This document shows, one piece after another, positions 22,171 through 33,559 of a DNA stretch of 64,000 nt. Within the stretch, counting starts at the first letter, position 1, and each line of letters begins with the position of its first letter. A program made the position numbers and the translations under genes. Below the pieces are notes generated by a model that saw only the letters and a program-made list of their open reading frames with translations, had not been told where the DNA came from and did not search any database. The DNA comes from Endomychus coccineus (lineage: Eukaryota; Arthropoda; Insecta; Coleoptera; Endomychidae), in the NCBI GenBank assembly GCA_958510875.1, contig OY294067.1, positions 60,152,039-60,216,038 of the forward strand. Reading direction: 5' to 3'.

Positions 22171-23690
22171 ACCATGTGTATTATATTGTAAATATGTTCT
22201 AACAACTCTGCAAGGGGTGCTATAATTACGTAATTTCTCGATTGCTTAGTGAACAACTATAAATAGCTATTAATTGCCATAAAAGAAGTGCAAACTCTGA
22301 AGTATCAGGGGAATAATTGTACGTAGGCGGTAGAATCAGAGGATAGACATTTTTATGATGCGATAAAAGGACCCACCACAATTATTGGTATTTCTAAGAT
22401 TCTACGTTGACTGCCCTAAAAGGTGCATGTCCTTTATTATTGACCATATTGGATAGGGAGGCACAATTTTTGAAGTGAAAACTTCTTTAGGCGCGTTGGG
22501 CTATTTCAGATCAGGGGTAAAACCATGAGTCCATCACGTCCCGTCACGCTGTAGCTATATATGTATACTGCTGCGTGCGCAACTGCGGCCATGCGGGACT
22601 CGGGACAGGCGTCAGGTAATCTCTATACGCTTACACACATGTGCATATCTGAGTCGGTGTTGGTGAGCCTGCCTGTGTGAGCCAGTGCTCTCGATTACGG
22701 TATACAGGACAGGTATACGTATACACTGCTTATACACACTATACACTGTATACAGCTACAATAGCACGTATATACTCGACGTTATTCATTTACTCAATCT
22801 TCCGTCCTCGTGCATACGAAAGTTATATTTTTATTGAATTTATTAATTGTACATTGTGTACTTAGTATAATTCAAGTATCGTCGAAGTTACCGATAATGA
22901 CGACGCAAATGAAGAAAATGCTGTTTAACATTACTTTCATTTACATCGATGTAAATATCGGGTTACATTCATACTGTTTTCAGAGATTGTACCGCCCATT
23001 ATACGTTTTTTATGATTAAATATAAAAATGTATATAATTGTTGATTGAAATGCTGACAGTTGTGAAAACTAAAGAAAAACTAATTATATTAATTTTCATT
23101 TAAAAATAATAAAATTGTAATTTCGGATGCTACAATAATTCAAAGATAACATAAAATAAATTGATTACTTCATAATGTCAGTTTTCACTTCTGTCAGCAG
23201 TGCTCGGTGACTGCCCGTTTTTTTTGTATCTGAAGACCGAAGATACCAATGAGCTGTCATCGTGTAAATACTTAAACTTCCAATATTATCTAAAATAAGT
23301 ATAAATATGTTAGTATAAGTAATTTAACGACTTTATTTTAGCAATTTAGCCGCACCGCTTTACCGGCCGCCCTACCCCTAACTATGTCGCTGCTCGGTTC
23401 TCGCTGCTGAGAAACATTCTCCGCAAATCATTCCAACGCATTCTGTAAATAATAGTTTGATAAAACCTCAGTTTTCAAATGAAACAAAGTTATTCGATAT
23501 AACAACAAAATTTAATGTCTTGATTTCTATTTTTATGGGACCTAGAAATTATAAAAAAGTTGAAATTCACTTTCATTTAGTCGCCTCCCGCACGTGCCGC
23601 CCAGGGCAGTTGCTCCCTCTTACCTCCATAGATCCTGCACTGCTTTAGGTTTCTCAAATGAAAGCGGTAACACTGGGTTAGCGAGTTTGC
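22171..23690. other. no gene seen
   Basis: Mixed low-complexity and unique sequence. The TATAC-rich stretch at 22690-22780 and the GC-richer patch at 23350-23400 are unassigned. Several short frames have no domains. Confidence 0.4.
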
Positions 23691-23699
23691 AAAAGATTC

Positions 23700-23945
23700 A
23701 TTGATAAACTATAAAAGAGTTCACACTGTGGAAGCACTATAACACTGATAAGAAACAATTAGGATCATCCACTAAAAATACCATTTAAGTGCCTACCATG
23801 TAGCCATCATCACAGTAACTGTAGTGTGAGTTTTATCCCTTATTTGAGCTACTAATTCCAAATAGTAATTAAACCGGTACTTTTTGATTTCTAGTTTAGT
23901 TTACACTGATGGTAGGTGGCTACTAGGTAGCTGAATATTCCCCTT
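23700..23945. repeat. Penelope-like terminal fragments with hammerhead-like cores, inverted pair
   Basis: The segment at 23791-23817 on the minus strand (GTGATGATGGCTACATGGTA) and the one at 23908-23940 on the plus strand (CTGATGG, then GGTGGCTACTAGGTAGCTGAA) are two divergent, oppositely oriented copies of a repeat found also at 34500-34590, 36190-36310, 42905-43000 and 51560-51620. The best copy (34.5 kb) has a hammerhead-like core. These flank or lie near Penelope-like coding fragments elsewhere. Confidence 0.4.
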
Positions 23946-23949
23946 TCAA

Positions 23950-25020
23950 TTCCTTTTTAGTCTTAGACGGTGAACATCTCTAGGTCGTAGTGTAATTAGC
24001 AGGATTTCTGCATAAAAATAGGAAAATGTGATATGAAAAATATTTTTGAAGGATATGCCTTCTTTGTGCAACCCAAAATCAATACATAAAGATGAAATTA
24101 AAGAACAATTTTTGATATTTCATTACGAAAAATAAATCCCAAAGTGAATACCTAATACAAATTATCGTTATTTGAATAATATAAATAATTTTGTGTGGCC
24201 ATTTCTAACATCTCTTCACCCTTAGAAGGTGAACATCCTTATACTTCGTAGATTAATAAGCAGAATTTCTGTATGAATATAGGAACATGTTATATAAAAA
24301 CACATGTAAAATATTTTTCAACAATATGCCTTCTTTGCCCATCCATAATCGATACATAAAGATGGAATTATAGAACTCTTTTTTGATATTTCATTACGAA
24401 AAATAAATCACAAAGTGAATACCTAATACAAATTATCGTTATTTGAATAATATAAATAATTTTGCGTGGCCATTTCTAACATCTCTTCACCCTTAGAAGG
24501 TGAACATCCTTATACTTCGTAGATTAATAAGCAGAGTTTCTGTATGAATATAGGAACATGTTATATAAAAACACATGTAAAATATTTTTCAACAATATGC
24601 CTTCTTTGCCCATCCATAATCGATACATAAAGATGGAATTATAGAACTCTTTTTTGATATTTCATTACGAAAAATAAATCACAAAGTGAATACCTAATAC
24701 AAATTATCGTTATTTGAATAATATAAATAATTTTGCGTGGCCATTTCTAACATCCCTTCACCCCTAGAAGGTGAACATCCTTATACTAGCAAAATTTCTG
24801 TAAGAATATAGGAAAATGTTATATAAAAACATATAAAAAATATTTTTCAAGAATATATCTTCTTTTTGCATCCCATCTGAAAGGGCTGCAAGGAATGAGG
24901 AGTGTATAGTAACTTGCATAATCGATATATAAGGTGAATGTAATAAAGAACAATTTTTTCATATTGCATTACGAAAATTTATATCATAAATTATAAAGTT
25001 GATATTGTTAATTGTTTTTT
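23950..25020 (+). repeat. 271-bp tandem repeat, about four units
   Basis: Units start near 23930, 24200, 24471 and 24742. Units 2 and 3 are almost identical and exactly 271 bp apart; units 1 and 4 are more divergent or shortened. Each carries CTTCACCCTTAGAAGGTGAA (a small hairpin) and TTTGAATAATATAAATAATT. Inverted partners lie at 25600-25790 and 26030-26310. Confidence 0.85.
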
Positions 25021-25229
25021 AGAATATTATTGAAAATAAATATAGGAATTTTCAATACGGGATTGAATGAAAGTGTATATTTCAATTAAATAACAGTATA
25101 AAACGTTTTTATTACAAAAATTGAGAATCTATTATAACATTTTTTAGATAAATTTTAACATTTAATGAGGCTTAACTTTTCGTTATTTATATTTACATTT
25201 TCGTCATCTATCAATTAATCCACATATTC

Positions 25230-25400
25230 GGGAAGTTCGACATTGGCACAATTGTTTCCAAAACAGTTTATAAATGCAACGGTATATTGGAGATCGCCTT
25301 CACTGCTACTACAACCAGCGCTTCTACATCCAGTTTTACATGAGAAACATATTGATTGAAGTAAGTTCCCCGGAGGGGGTTTCTTATTCATTTTAACTGG
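25230..25400 (-). pseudogene. cysteine-rich C-terminal tail of a transposon protein, degenerate
   Basis: The minus strand reads ICFSCKTGCRSAGCSSSEGD, then INCFGNNCANVELPEYVD and a stop. Insect transposon ORFs often end in such a tail, with CKTGC..., C.CRK.GL.C and C..C.G..C.N. Here some of the expected cysteines and basic residues are replaced (SSS for CRK). A stop upstream near 25408 separates it from a preceding open stretch (25634-25410) rich in D and E. It sits in the middle of the inverted array of 271-bp units. Confidence 0.45.
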
Positions 25401-25599
25401 TACCAGTTAATCGCCTTCCATTTTCCGGCCCCATTTCAGTGGTGACAATGAATTTTCCTGCACATCTTCCTGTGTAAAATCATAAGCTTCATCTCCTGAT
25501 GCATCGCCATTGCCAGTGTTGTCATCGATCAATGTATTTCGATTGTCATATAACCAAAATTGTGTTTGCATATTATGTACTCTCCTTACAGCTCTATTT

Positions 25600-26310
25600 A
25601 ATGAGGTGCAGAAAGAGGGCATATTCTTCAACAATACTTTTCATATGTTTTTATATAACATTCCCACTATTTTCATGCAGGAATTTTGCTTATTAATCTT
25701 CGAAGTATAGGGATGTTCACTCTCTATGGGTGATGGGGATTGGAAAGTGACCACGCAAAATTATTTATATTATTCAAATAACTTGTTAAAAATATCAGCA
25801 AAGCAGTTCAAGCGAAGTACGCAAAACAATGGTATTGAACGAGATTATTTCCAATACAAGTTTATTCAAACTAATGACATTATTATTCAGTCAAATCTAA
25901 GTTTTATTTATTAGATCACCTAACCTACGTATCATTCGTAACTATGCAACAACATTCGAAGTATAAAGTACATCTCATAAAATACATAACAGAATTGAGA
26001 ATTCTAACATAACTTAATACACGATAATTTGTATTTTATGTATTAACTTTATAATTTATGATATGTTTTTCGTAATGAAATATCAAAAATAGTGCCTCAA
26101 TTTCATCATATATGTATCGATTTTGCACCCCTTGCAGCCTTATCTGAAGGGGTGCAAAAAGAAGGCATACACTTCAAAATATTTTTCATCTGCTTTTATA
26201 CAACATTTCCCAATATTTATACAGAAATCCTACTTATTAACATACGAAGTAGGGATGTTCGCCCTCTAAGGGTGAAAAGGGGTTCAAAAGTGACTATATA
26301 CTTATATAAT
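25600..26310 (-). repeat. inverted copies of the 271-bp unit
   Basis: 25600-25790 and 26030-26310 match the unit at 24200-24471 in reverse orientation, so 23950-26310 forms a large imperfect inverted structure around the cysteine-rich relic. The segment 25790-26030 between the two copies is unassigned. Confidence 0.7.
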
Positions 26311-26319
26311 GTAACCAAT

Positions 26320-27870
26320 AGTCTGGCAATAGTGGAGGGGGGTCGTAAGTGACATTGAAACTAGTCAATTCCTACCAAAACCTGAATGTGAAATACTCTT
26401 AGTATCTTGAAATTTTTCTCTAAAACCAAAGGCCTCACGGCAAATGGAAATTTTAGATATGCAGCGTGGGGGTAACTAACGGGTCGGCTGAGCGGTAATT
26501 GATGAGTGGTATTATATGAGTAATAAAACTAAGGTATTCTTATACAAAATTGAATTCTATACACTTTTTAACCTTTGATATTATTTCTAAACCAACAGTT
26601 ACGCTGCAAAATACATTTTTATATTTTAACCCGCCATGCTGTAGCCGCCGCTTCAAATTTTCAATTTTTATCATTGAATTCGTAGTCAACGACCCCTCAA
26701 ACCCCCTGAACGTAAATTTGAAGCAATTCGGTTCAGAACTCGGCGAGATATAAAATGGGGTTGCTACTTACCCCTGCAAGGGGTACCGACAAAATCTAAA
26801 GGGTAACATTTTTTATTGGTTCAAAAATGAAGCGAATGCCGAAAGTTTCACTAAAATCCATCAACATAAAAAAAAAGTAGAGATTTGGGTCATTTCATGC
26901 ATTTATTTCCTCTACTAATTTACAAGTATTTCATTTAGTTTAATGTCCACAATGCTACACTTCACATTAGGGGATGGACTGAATTTGGAATATTAGAACA
27001 TATTATGCAAATAACTATATAAGACATAGTGGGCCAAAAACATACTGTATAAATTGGAAATATTCATATTTTTAATAAAGCATTGATATATTTCTTTGAA
27101 AAACAAAATGTTCACACTTTGTAGATTTCAAAAATTATTATGCTCATTTTTGCAATGTTTTCTTATCAATGATATTGAATGCTCTGCAAAGACTTTCATA
27201 ATGCACCGCCATGTCGCATTTGTCGGTATCAAAATTAGTGGACCATATTTTCGTTTTCCAAATTTCGATCAGATCTATCTCGGGCGTTATCTGTCACTTG
27301 TATCAGACATTCTAGTTTTCGTGACAAAAATGGTTTGCAAGGCAAGATGATAAGATATTCATTGACCATTTGTTTCAAGATCTGCTCGAAAGATTGTGAA
27401 CAAGTGTCCACAAAGGGTTGGTCGGTTGCTAGTGTGCAGAGTTTAATCGCTAACTCAAAATTTATGATAATATTAATTGCAAACAAGGAAGTGGAAGACC
27501 ACGTGCGTATTCCTGAAAGGATAGATAATATAGGTTTATGCATTAATTTGTAGTCAAGAATGTGCCCTGGACACAAGTCCGAGTGTTCGCCAAGTTTCAT
27601 GACATATGGGTGTAAGCCGCACTTCAGGCAGGAGGATCAATCAATTAGATTTGAGGTTGAAAGTTTTCAAAAGGTGAATAATTATAACACGGTCAAGTGC
27701 TGTATTGGACAAATTGATGAGAGAGATCTAGAAGATTACTGCCTAGAATTACGAAAAATAATTACAAAGAGAGTAGATATGAAAAATATAGTTCACTGAT
27801 GAGAAAAAGTTTACCATAGAGGCCCCTAAAAATATCCAGTTTACCGCTATGTTCGTGTAAAGAAGGAGGA
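26320..27870. other. no gene confidently seen
   Basis: Near 26680-26700 the phrase GAATTCGTAGTCAACGACCC resembles the motif shared by the palindromic elements, so part of this may be a decayed member. Overlapping frames on both strands at 27096-27600 (the longest is 121 codons, minus) have no domain I recognise. Confidence 0.4.
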
Positions 27871-28407
27871 GGGCTTTTTAGCGATTCTGTTATGGCTTAT
27901 GCAGGAATCCACAAGCACCCTATTATAAAAAGATTCATTTATTGGCATCGGTATGTTGACGATATGCTTTAATGGAACACAAAGGCAATTAGATTCTTTC
28001 ATTCAACATATTTAAATAATCTACGCCCCAAAATTAAATTCACGGTTAAAGTAGAAGTCAATCAAACTATTAGCTTTTTCGACTTAACCATAACTAAATT
28101 GAATGGTAAACATTTCTTTTCAATATATCACAGGCCTTCACATACGGACATTATTATCCACAGAAATTCAAACCACCCTATACAACATAAACTGACTGCT
28201 CCTCAAAGCATGATACATAGACTTGTTACTATCCCCTTGTCAGAATTAAATTATCATAAGGATTTTTCAATTATAAAACAGATAGCAACTAATAACGGCT
28301 ATAACGAAAAAACTGTGATTGATTTACTTAAGAAAAAAGATTATAATGAAGCAATGAAGTCAGTTTACCCTAGTACAGTTAAGACTCATAATTATAGATC
28401 AATAATG
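27870..28407 (+). pseudogene. Penelope-like element 1, reverse transcriptase part
   Basis: The plus strand reads SDSVMAYAGIHKHPIIKRF then WHRYVDDML (27946-27972), the reverse-transcriptase palm with its YVDD box. After a frameshift it continues KFTVKVEVNQTISFFDLTIT, then HFFSIYHRPSHTDIIIHRNS and a C-terminal stretch ending KTHNYRSI. This arrangement is characteristic of Penelope-like elements (YRKPTHTD region). Frameshifts at about 27970 and 28030 make it inactive. It is cut at 28408 by a mini Tc1/mariner and resumes after it. Confidence 0.8.
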
Positions 28408-28409
28408 TA

Positions 28410-28978
28410 ATGGGTGTTTTTTAGAGAGTGATACAACTTTGAGTTGGCATCACTGCTTTATTTGACCACCCATTTAACAGCTGATAGTTGCTTTTTGTTT
28501 AGTTAGCTTTGACATTTCATTATGGATCGACTTACACCAGAGCAACGCGTGCAAATTATGAAAATTTTTAATCAAAATAATGGTTCTGTTCGTCAAACTT
28601 ATGGTGCACTTCGTCCATTCAAAATTTTATTTTCCGATGAAGCCCATTTTTGGTTGAATGGGTACGTAAATAAACAGAATTGTCGCATTTGGAGTGAGGA
28701 GAATCCACAAGCTTTTGTCGAAACACCATTACATCCACAGAAATTTACTGTTTGGTGCGCTAAGAGTTATCGGCGAGATACGGGCGCAAATGCTGCGAAA
28801 AGTTTGTGAAAATTGATGTTCCAGATTGCGCCAGCCGTGGCGGCCACATGGCCGAAATCATATTTAAACATTAATGTCATAAAATTTTCTATCCAATGAA
28901 GACCGTTCATTGATATCAAAAATATATTACTATGTTTTATTATGATTTAAACTTGTATCACTCTATAAAAACACCCAT
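28410..28978 (+). mobile_element. internally deleted Tc1/mariner element, 569 bp
   Basis: Inverted ends ATGGGTGTTTTTTAGAGAGT and, reverse-complemented, ATGGGTGTTTTTATAGAGTG lie between TA dinucleotides (28408-28409, 28979-28980). A 95-codon frame (28522-28809) starts MDRLTPEQRVQIMKIF (the N-terminal helix-turn-helix), then jumps to ILFSDEAHFWLNGYVNKQNC (first catalytic aspartate region) and FTVWCAKS, and stops. The middle and the C-terminal catalytic residues are deleted, so it is non-autonomous, but its ends look suited for mobilisation. Confidence 0.85.
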
Positions 28979-28980
28979 TA

Positions 28981-29330
28981 TGTAGGTAAATTTCCTGATA
29001 ATGTATGCAATTCACTTAAAAACAAAATTTTACCAAATCTTTTAGAACAAATAATACGGTAGACAAATATATTAGAAACAACAAAAAAAAGAATAAAAAA
29101 GATGAAGAATCAAGAGTATACAAGTTAGAGTGTGCATATTGTGATACATTCTATATGAGCCAGACAGGAAGATCTTTCAAAACTAGAATTAAAGAACATT
29201 TTAATTTGAACGAAGGAGATTCAAAAGTTATAAGCCATATTGAAGAAACTGATCATTAAAACGAAGTTTGTGAAAATTTATTACAAGTGTATTTTCTATT
29301 AAAACTACAGATATGAATGTTCAACAAGTA
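28981..29330 (+). pseudogene. Penelope-like element 1, GIY-YIG endonuclease part
   Basis: Downstream of the mini mariner the plus strand reads YKLECAYCDTFYMSQTGRSF then KTRIKEHF, then SKVISHIEETDH. This is the GIY-YIG endonuclease of Penelope-like elements (family pattern YKI.C..C...YIGQTGR...R..EH), with YIG changed to YMS here. Several stops follow. With 27870-28407 it forms one interrupted element. Confidence 0.75.
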
Positions 29331-29450
29331 AGCACCAAAACCATTCAAAATCTAATGCAGGAGTTTCAAAAGAAGGAAAAACTACTTTGATATTCATAGA
29401 AATAGGAATAAAATGAATGGTCAATCATACTGTGATCATATTCTTGTCAC

Positions 29451-30746
29451 CAGGGCCGGAACTACAATGGGGCAACCGGGGCAATACCTCGGGGCCACCA
29501 TGTTCGTGAAGCCCCCTGAGCGAAGGACAAAAACAGAAAAAAAATTTCGAAGTGCAAGCATTTTTAGCGCTGTCTCATTGTTCTTCGTTATGTGAAAATT
29601 TATTAACTGATTAATTTATTTATTTAGAATAATAAAAGCTATTGCGAAAAATCTGTTTAATAAAACTACCCTAAACCTATAAGATTCTGTACAAATCTTG
29701 AGCTTAGAAAGAAAACTTTATAGTTAGAAGTGTGAGATTTTATAAACGTAAAGATTTTATCATTTTATGGAGACTTTTTTCCGAAGCTACCTGTTTCTCG
29801 GATATACATGATCGTACTCCATAGTAAAAACATGCAGGTTACATTCTTTTACAGAAACTCAAGAATAGATTTGCAGAGAATAAGAATGTTTTAGATACTT
29901 ATCGAGTCTCTTGCAACCCCAATTTCTAGCTAATGCATCAAAAAGTGAACTAGAACAAGAAGCTGACGAGCTCTCCAAAACATTTACAGATGATGTGTTA
30001 TATTCTTTCACCACTCGACTTCTTTCAGTTAAATCTACCTTTTCAGAAGAAATCGGTTCAATGAAAGACGTACGCTAGCTCATTTTTTGATAATTGAAAA
30101 TGCGTTACTACCATCCAGCTACCCAGATGTTTGTACAGCCCTTCTCTTGTTTCTGACAGTCCTTGTCACTACGGCAAAAGCTGAACAATCGTTTTCCGAA
30201 TTAAAATTAATCAAAAGTTACTTGCGGAGCTCTATGCAACAAGAAAGGCTGAGCAACTTATCATTGTTATCAATCGAAAATCTGTGAGCGCGCACAATTG
30301 ATTTCGATAAAGTCATTGAACAATTTATCTCTTCAAAAGCAAGAAAAAAAAAGTTCAAAATTTTTTTTCTCAAATATCGAATCGTGTTTATGAGCATTAG
30401 TTTAATCTTTCAATACTAAACTCTTATCGAACAACTTCTGAATATTAGCGAATTAAAGATTTATAATGACTACCCGAATATCTCATCCTTCTTTTTATAA
30501 TTCATAATTTTGTAATGTAAGGGATGAAAGTGCCGTATAATATTATAGCTAAGAATATATTACTACTTTACATGATTGATGATGTTATAATGTCTGATGT
30601 TTTAACTTACAAATTAATATGTAATACAACGTGAATGCCTCGTTTTTTCTTTTTTTTACAAAAATTGAGTTGACAAACTCAATAGAGAAATAGGGCCCCG
30701 AACTTAGTCTTGCCCCGGGGCCCCTTTAACTCTAGCTCCGGCTCTG
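29451..30746 (+). mobile_element. hAT derivative with perfect 8-bp target duplication
   Basis: The ends CAGGGCCGGAACTA and TAGCTCCGGCTCTG are inverted repeats. The 8-bp direct repeat CTTGTCAC is present on both sides (29443-29450, 30747-30754). Inside, plus-strand pieces of a ZMYM-type hAT transposase remain: SKSELEQEADELSKTF and LYSFTTRLLSVKSTFSEEI (29940-30060), then a 66-codon frame (30087-30287) with LVTTAKAEQSFSELKLIKSY and LRSSMQQERLSNLSLLSIEN, the C-terminal dimerisation domain. The N-terminal zinc finger and the first catalytic half are missing. Non-autonomous. Confidence 0.9.
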
Positions 30747-30829
30747 CTTGTCACAATGGTTCCCAATATCGAAGACACGATGGTTGATGATATGTTTTCT
30801 GTTAAACTGTTCCGATTTTATACAACCCA

Positions 30830-31050
30830 ATTTATGACCACCTTGCAGTCCAGAGTTGTATCCGATGGATTACTTTGTTTGGAGTTAGTTAGAAAAAGCG
30901 GTCCACGATAGAACACGAATTCGTGATATTAATCATCTAAGAAACGAATAAGGGAAAGCTGGCATCAGAGGCAAATAAAATAGTCTATGGAATTGGACAC
31001 TGGAGAAGACGATTGCAAATGGTAGCTAATGAAAATGGGGGCATATTCAA
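30830..31050 (+). pseudogene. Tc1/mariner transposase tail, degenerate
   Basis: In broken frames the plus strand resembles the end of a Tc1/mariner transposase: a PD..P.DY-like segment near 30845-30880, then INHLRNE near 30930 and WRRRLQMVANENGGIFNHI at 30995-31050, similar to the common ending WRRRL..C....G.HIEH. Upstream parts are not visible. Confidence 0.4.
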
Positions 31051-31515
31051 CCATATCTGTAGCCTCACAATTAGAATAATTTAGTTTTTCTTCATTCCTT
31101 TTTAAACAATACATTTCTTAAAAATCATAATTTCAGCATGCCTTTATGTTATGGCCCAAAACTGGTCTGTTAGTACTATCTCTTTGGAGCAAGATCAAAA
31201 GTACTTCATCTTATCTATTAAAATTGGGTTTCCTTTTGTTATATCAATTACATAAGAATATTAATAACTTACGAAGATATGAGCCTACGAAATTTGTATC
31301 TCTCTCATTGGCCCAATTTAGCCATATGTGGGATTCCACATCCTCCAAACTTTTAAGTAACTGTAAACTCCAATCAGGCGATTTTAACATTTCAAAAGTC
31401 AGAATTTAGGATTCTAACATTACAACAACTATATAGTTTCACATAACTCAACTCTATTTGTTAAGAGAATGATGATGTATTAACAATATAGTAATAAAGT
31501 ACATAAGAATTGTTG
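31051..31515. other. gene B intron; no gene seen
   Basis: Only short frames without domains. Confidence 0.5.
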
Positions 31516-31523
31516 GCACGCAC

Positions 31524-31664
31524 CTTTCAAACACTCGTATTTTTCACCGGCATCTTGCAGTTCGTATTCATTTTTACATTTGCATATGCCTGGTGGGTAC
31601 TTATCAATAAAACAGAAAGAGTTTTCTTTACAGGTACTATTATTCCTACAAACCACAGTACTCT
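31524..31664 (-). CDS. gene B, exon 2: one EB/EGF-like module
   Basis: This exon has 141 bp (47 codons), acceptor GATGTGATTTCAG, donor GTGCGT, and phase 1 on both sides. It encodes ESTVVCRNNSTCKENSFCF, GICKCKNEYE and YECLK, with six cysteines in the same module spacing as exons 3 and 4. It joins exon 1 in frame (G + AG gives Glu). The long intron to exon 3 (about 13 kb) is full of transposons. Confidence 0.8.
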
Positions 31665-31713
31665 CTGAAATCACATCGATAAAAATAATATTTACACATA
31701 AAATTGAACTCAC

Positions 31714-31795
31714 CAAGTCTTTGCTTATTGAAATAATTTTCAGTTGTGGAACTTGTTATAAATAAAGCCAGCAATAAAAGGAATATTGTAGACAT
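31714..31795 (-). CDS. gene B, exon 1: start codon and signal peptide
   Basis: ATG at 31795 opens MSTIFLLLLALFITSSTTEN followed by YFNKQRL, ending one base into a codon at a GTGAGT donor. The hydrophobic run of about 12 residues followed by small residues is a textbook signal peptide. An in-frame ATG 14 codons upstream (31837) is less suitable because it would place charged residues before the hydrophobic core. An AT dinucleotide run lies about 50 bp upstream of the chosen start. Confidence 0.75.
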
Positions 31796-31843
31796 GGTTG
31801 ATGAAATTGACTTATTGAAATGTATCACTTTATCCACCCATAA

Positions 31844-31845
<2 letters not shown>

Positions 31846-31918
<73 letters not shown>
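31846..31918. repeat. (AT)n microsatellite upstream of gene B
   Basis: About 36 uninterrupted AT dinucleotides. It lies in what should be the proximal promoter or 5' leader of gene B. Confidence 0.95.
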
Positions 31919-31919
<1 letters not shown>

Positions 31920-31921
<2 letters not shown>

Positions 31922-32460
31922 ATCTTATCTACTATCCACTATTATTGCAAATTACTAATCAAATTCAACTTGTAGGTACTGATATGAATCGGTGCACATA
32001 TTCACGTTTACATATTATATATTGTGTAAATTAATATAGATAAAAATAGAACCCAAAAATCTTAGGATTTGTATACATTGACAGAAAAGTTTCATAATAA
32101 GTATGCAGTTAGTCTCTAGAGAATATTCAACGAATTCACTGAAGTTGCAGGAATTGTGTAGGTATTTCATAATCTTAATCACTCTGATGAACTGGTGAAC
32201 AGGGATACAAAAGTATAAGAAAAATTATACAAAGCTTGATTTCGGTTCAGATGTTCTAGGGATGGTTTTTTTGCCATTAGCTCGTGACAGTTTAGAAGAT
32301 AAAGAAAATATATAAAAGGAAATTCTCTACAAAGCAGGCCCTCATTCGTTCTATCATAAGTGATGTATCTGTTTTGGAATTTTGTTGTACGCAGATGACT
32401 TATAACTTGTTGCGTTGTTGTGAAATGTATACAAGATTGTATTAATAGTCGGTGTGATCT
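31920..32460. other. no gene seen
   Basis: Intergenic sequence upstream of gene B. Short frames only. Confidence 0.5.
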
Positions 32461-32462
32461 CT

Positions 32463-33043
32463 TCAATCTAGTTGAATGGCGCAGTGATAATTATTTAAAG
32501 TTGGCTTACGGCCAACAAAGTCATGGTGACAGTTTTTTGGGATGTACACGATATCGTCCATATTGATTACCTCGAAAAGCGTAAGACGATCTCCGGCGTA
32601 TATTATGCAGAGCTGTTGGATCGATTCGACGCCGCCGATTTGAAGCGAAAGCGGCCGCATTTAGAAAAGAAAAGAGTATTCTTCCACCAGGACAACGCAC
32701 CGGCGCGCAGATTCCCAGTCTCAATTATAAAATTGCATGAATTGCGCTACGAGTTGCTTCGTCATACACCATATTCTCCAGATTAGCCCCCCTGCGATTT
32801 TTATCTATTTTCAAACTTTAAGAAATGGCTCGGCGGAAAGAGATTTGGCTTCAACGATGAAGTTATCACTAAAACAAACATCTGTTTCGAAGGATTGCCG
32901 AAATCTTATTATTTGGAAGGAATCGAAAAATTATAAAAACGTTAGACGAAGTTTATCGGGCTACAAGGAGAAATGAAATAAGTTTTGATAAAATAAACCA
33001 TTTGTTGTTTCATTTTTCAGGCACTTTTCACCTTGCCCTCGTA
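32463..33043 (+). pseudogene. mariner transposase 3' half with right terminal repeat
   Basis: The plus strand reads VHIDYLEKRKTISGVYYAEL, then VFFHQDNAPARR, then YELLRHTPYSPD and a stop, and after a compensating shift PPCDFYLFSNFKKWLGGKRF and a decayed tail. HQDNAP and YSPD mark the second and third catalytic residues of DD34D mariners. The 3' end near ACTTTTCACCTTGCCCTCGT (to 33043) resembles a mariner terminal repeat. The 5' half is absent, so it is dead. Confidence 0.75.
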
Positions 33044-33097
33044 GGTATTAATTTCGACTTTGACCTTAGTCTTAAGAAATATCCGGATAAAATAAAA

Positions 33098-33390
33098 TCT
33101 ATCTATCCATCTATCTCTATCTATGGGCCTGTAACATCCCATAAGGTAGTGTGGGAGTCCCTGAGTTCAAGTTTTATCACCTCAGATATACCCACTAAAC
33201 AATCCACCTCGTGTGGTATGCTCGATCCTGCATAGTCTCGATGACACTCAGGGTTGACGGCCCATTGTATCTTGCCTCACCACTTTCTCGGGCCATAGGA
33301 AAAATGCCGCAGTCGCTGAGATTCGAGCCCGCGATCGGCCGCCACAGTGATTAGAAGATCGATGCTTCTACGACTGAGCTACCTGGCCCC
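33098..33390 (-). mobile_element. tRNA-derived SINE
   Basis: The minus strand starts GGGGCCAGGTAGCTCAGTCG (A box at 33365-33382), continues with an anticodon-arm region ATCTTCTAATCA like tRNA-Arg(UCU), and has the B box GGGCTCGAATC (33320-33330). A unique body follows, and the element ends in an ATAG/ATCT-type simple repeat at 33098-33125. This is the standard layout of a tRNA-headed SINE with RNA polymerase III promoter boxes. Confidence 0.7.
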
Positions 33391-33559
33391 CTCCACATGA
33401 GGAATACCGCGGAATCACTTATTTTGCCACTAAAAATGTGTAGATGGAGACGGAAACAATTGAAAATTTTGTTGAAGACATATATATTGGCAACCAAAGA
33501 CCTGTCATATCAATTTATGATAGTCATAATTCTCACATTGGTGTTTCTCAAAATTTCAT

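Noticed and set aside
27096..27600. Overlapping 70-121-codon frames on both strands
   Set aside because: No domain or splice evidence. They may be decayed transposon sequence, but I cannot assign them.
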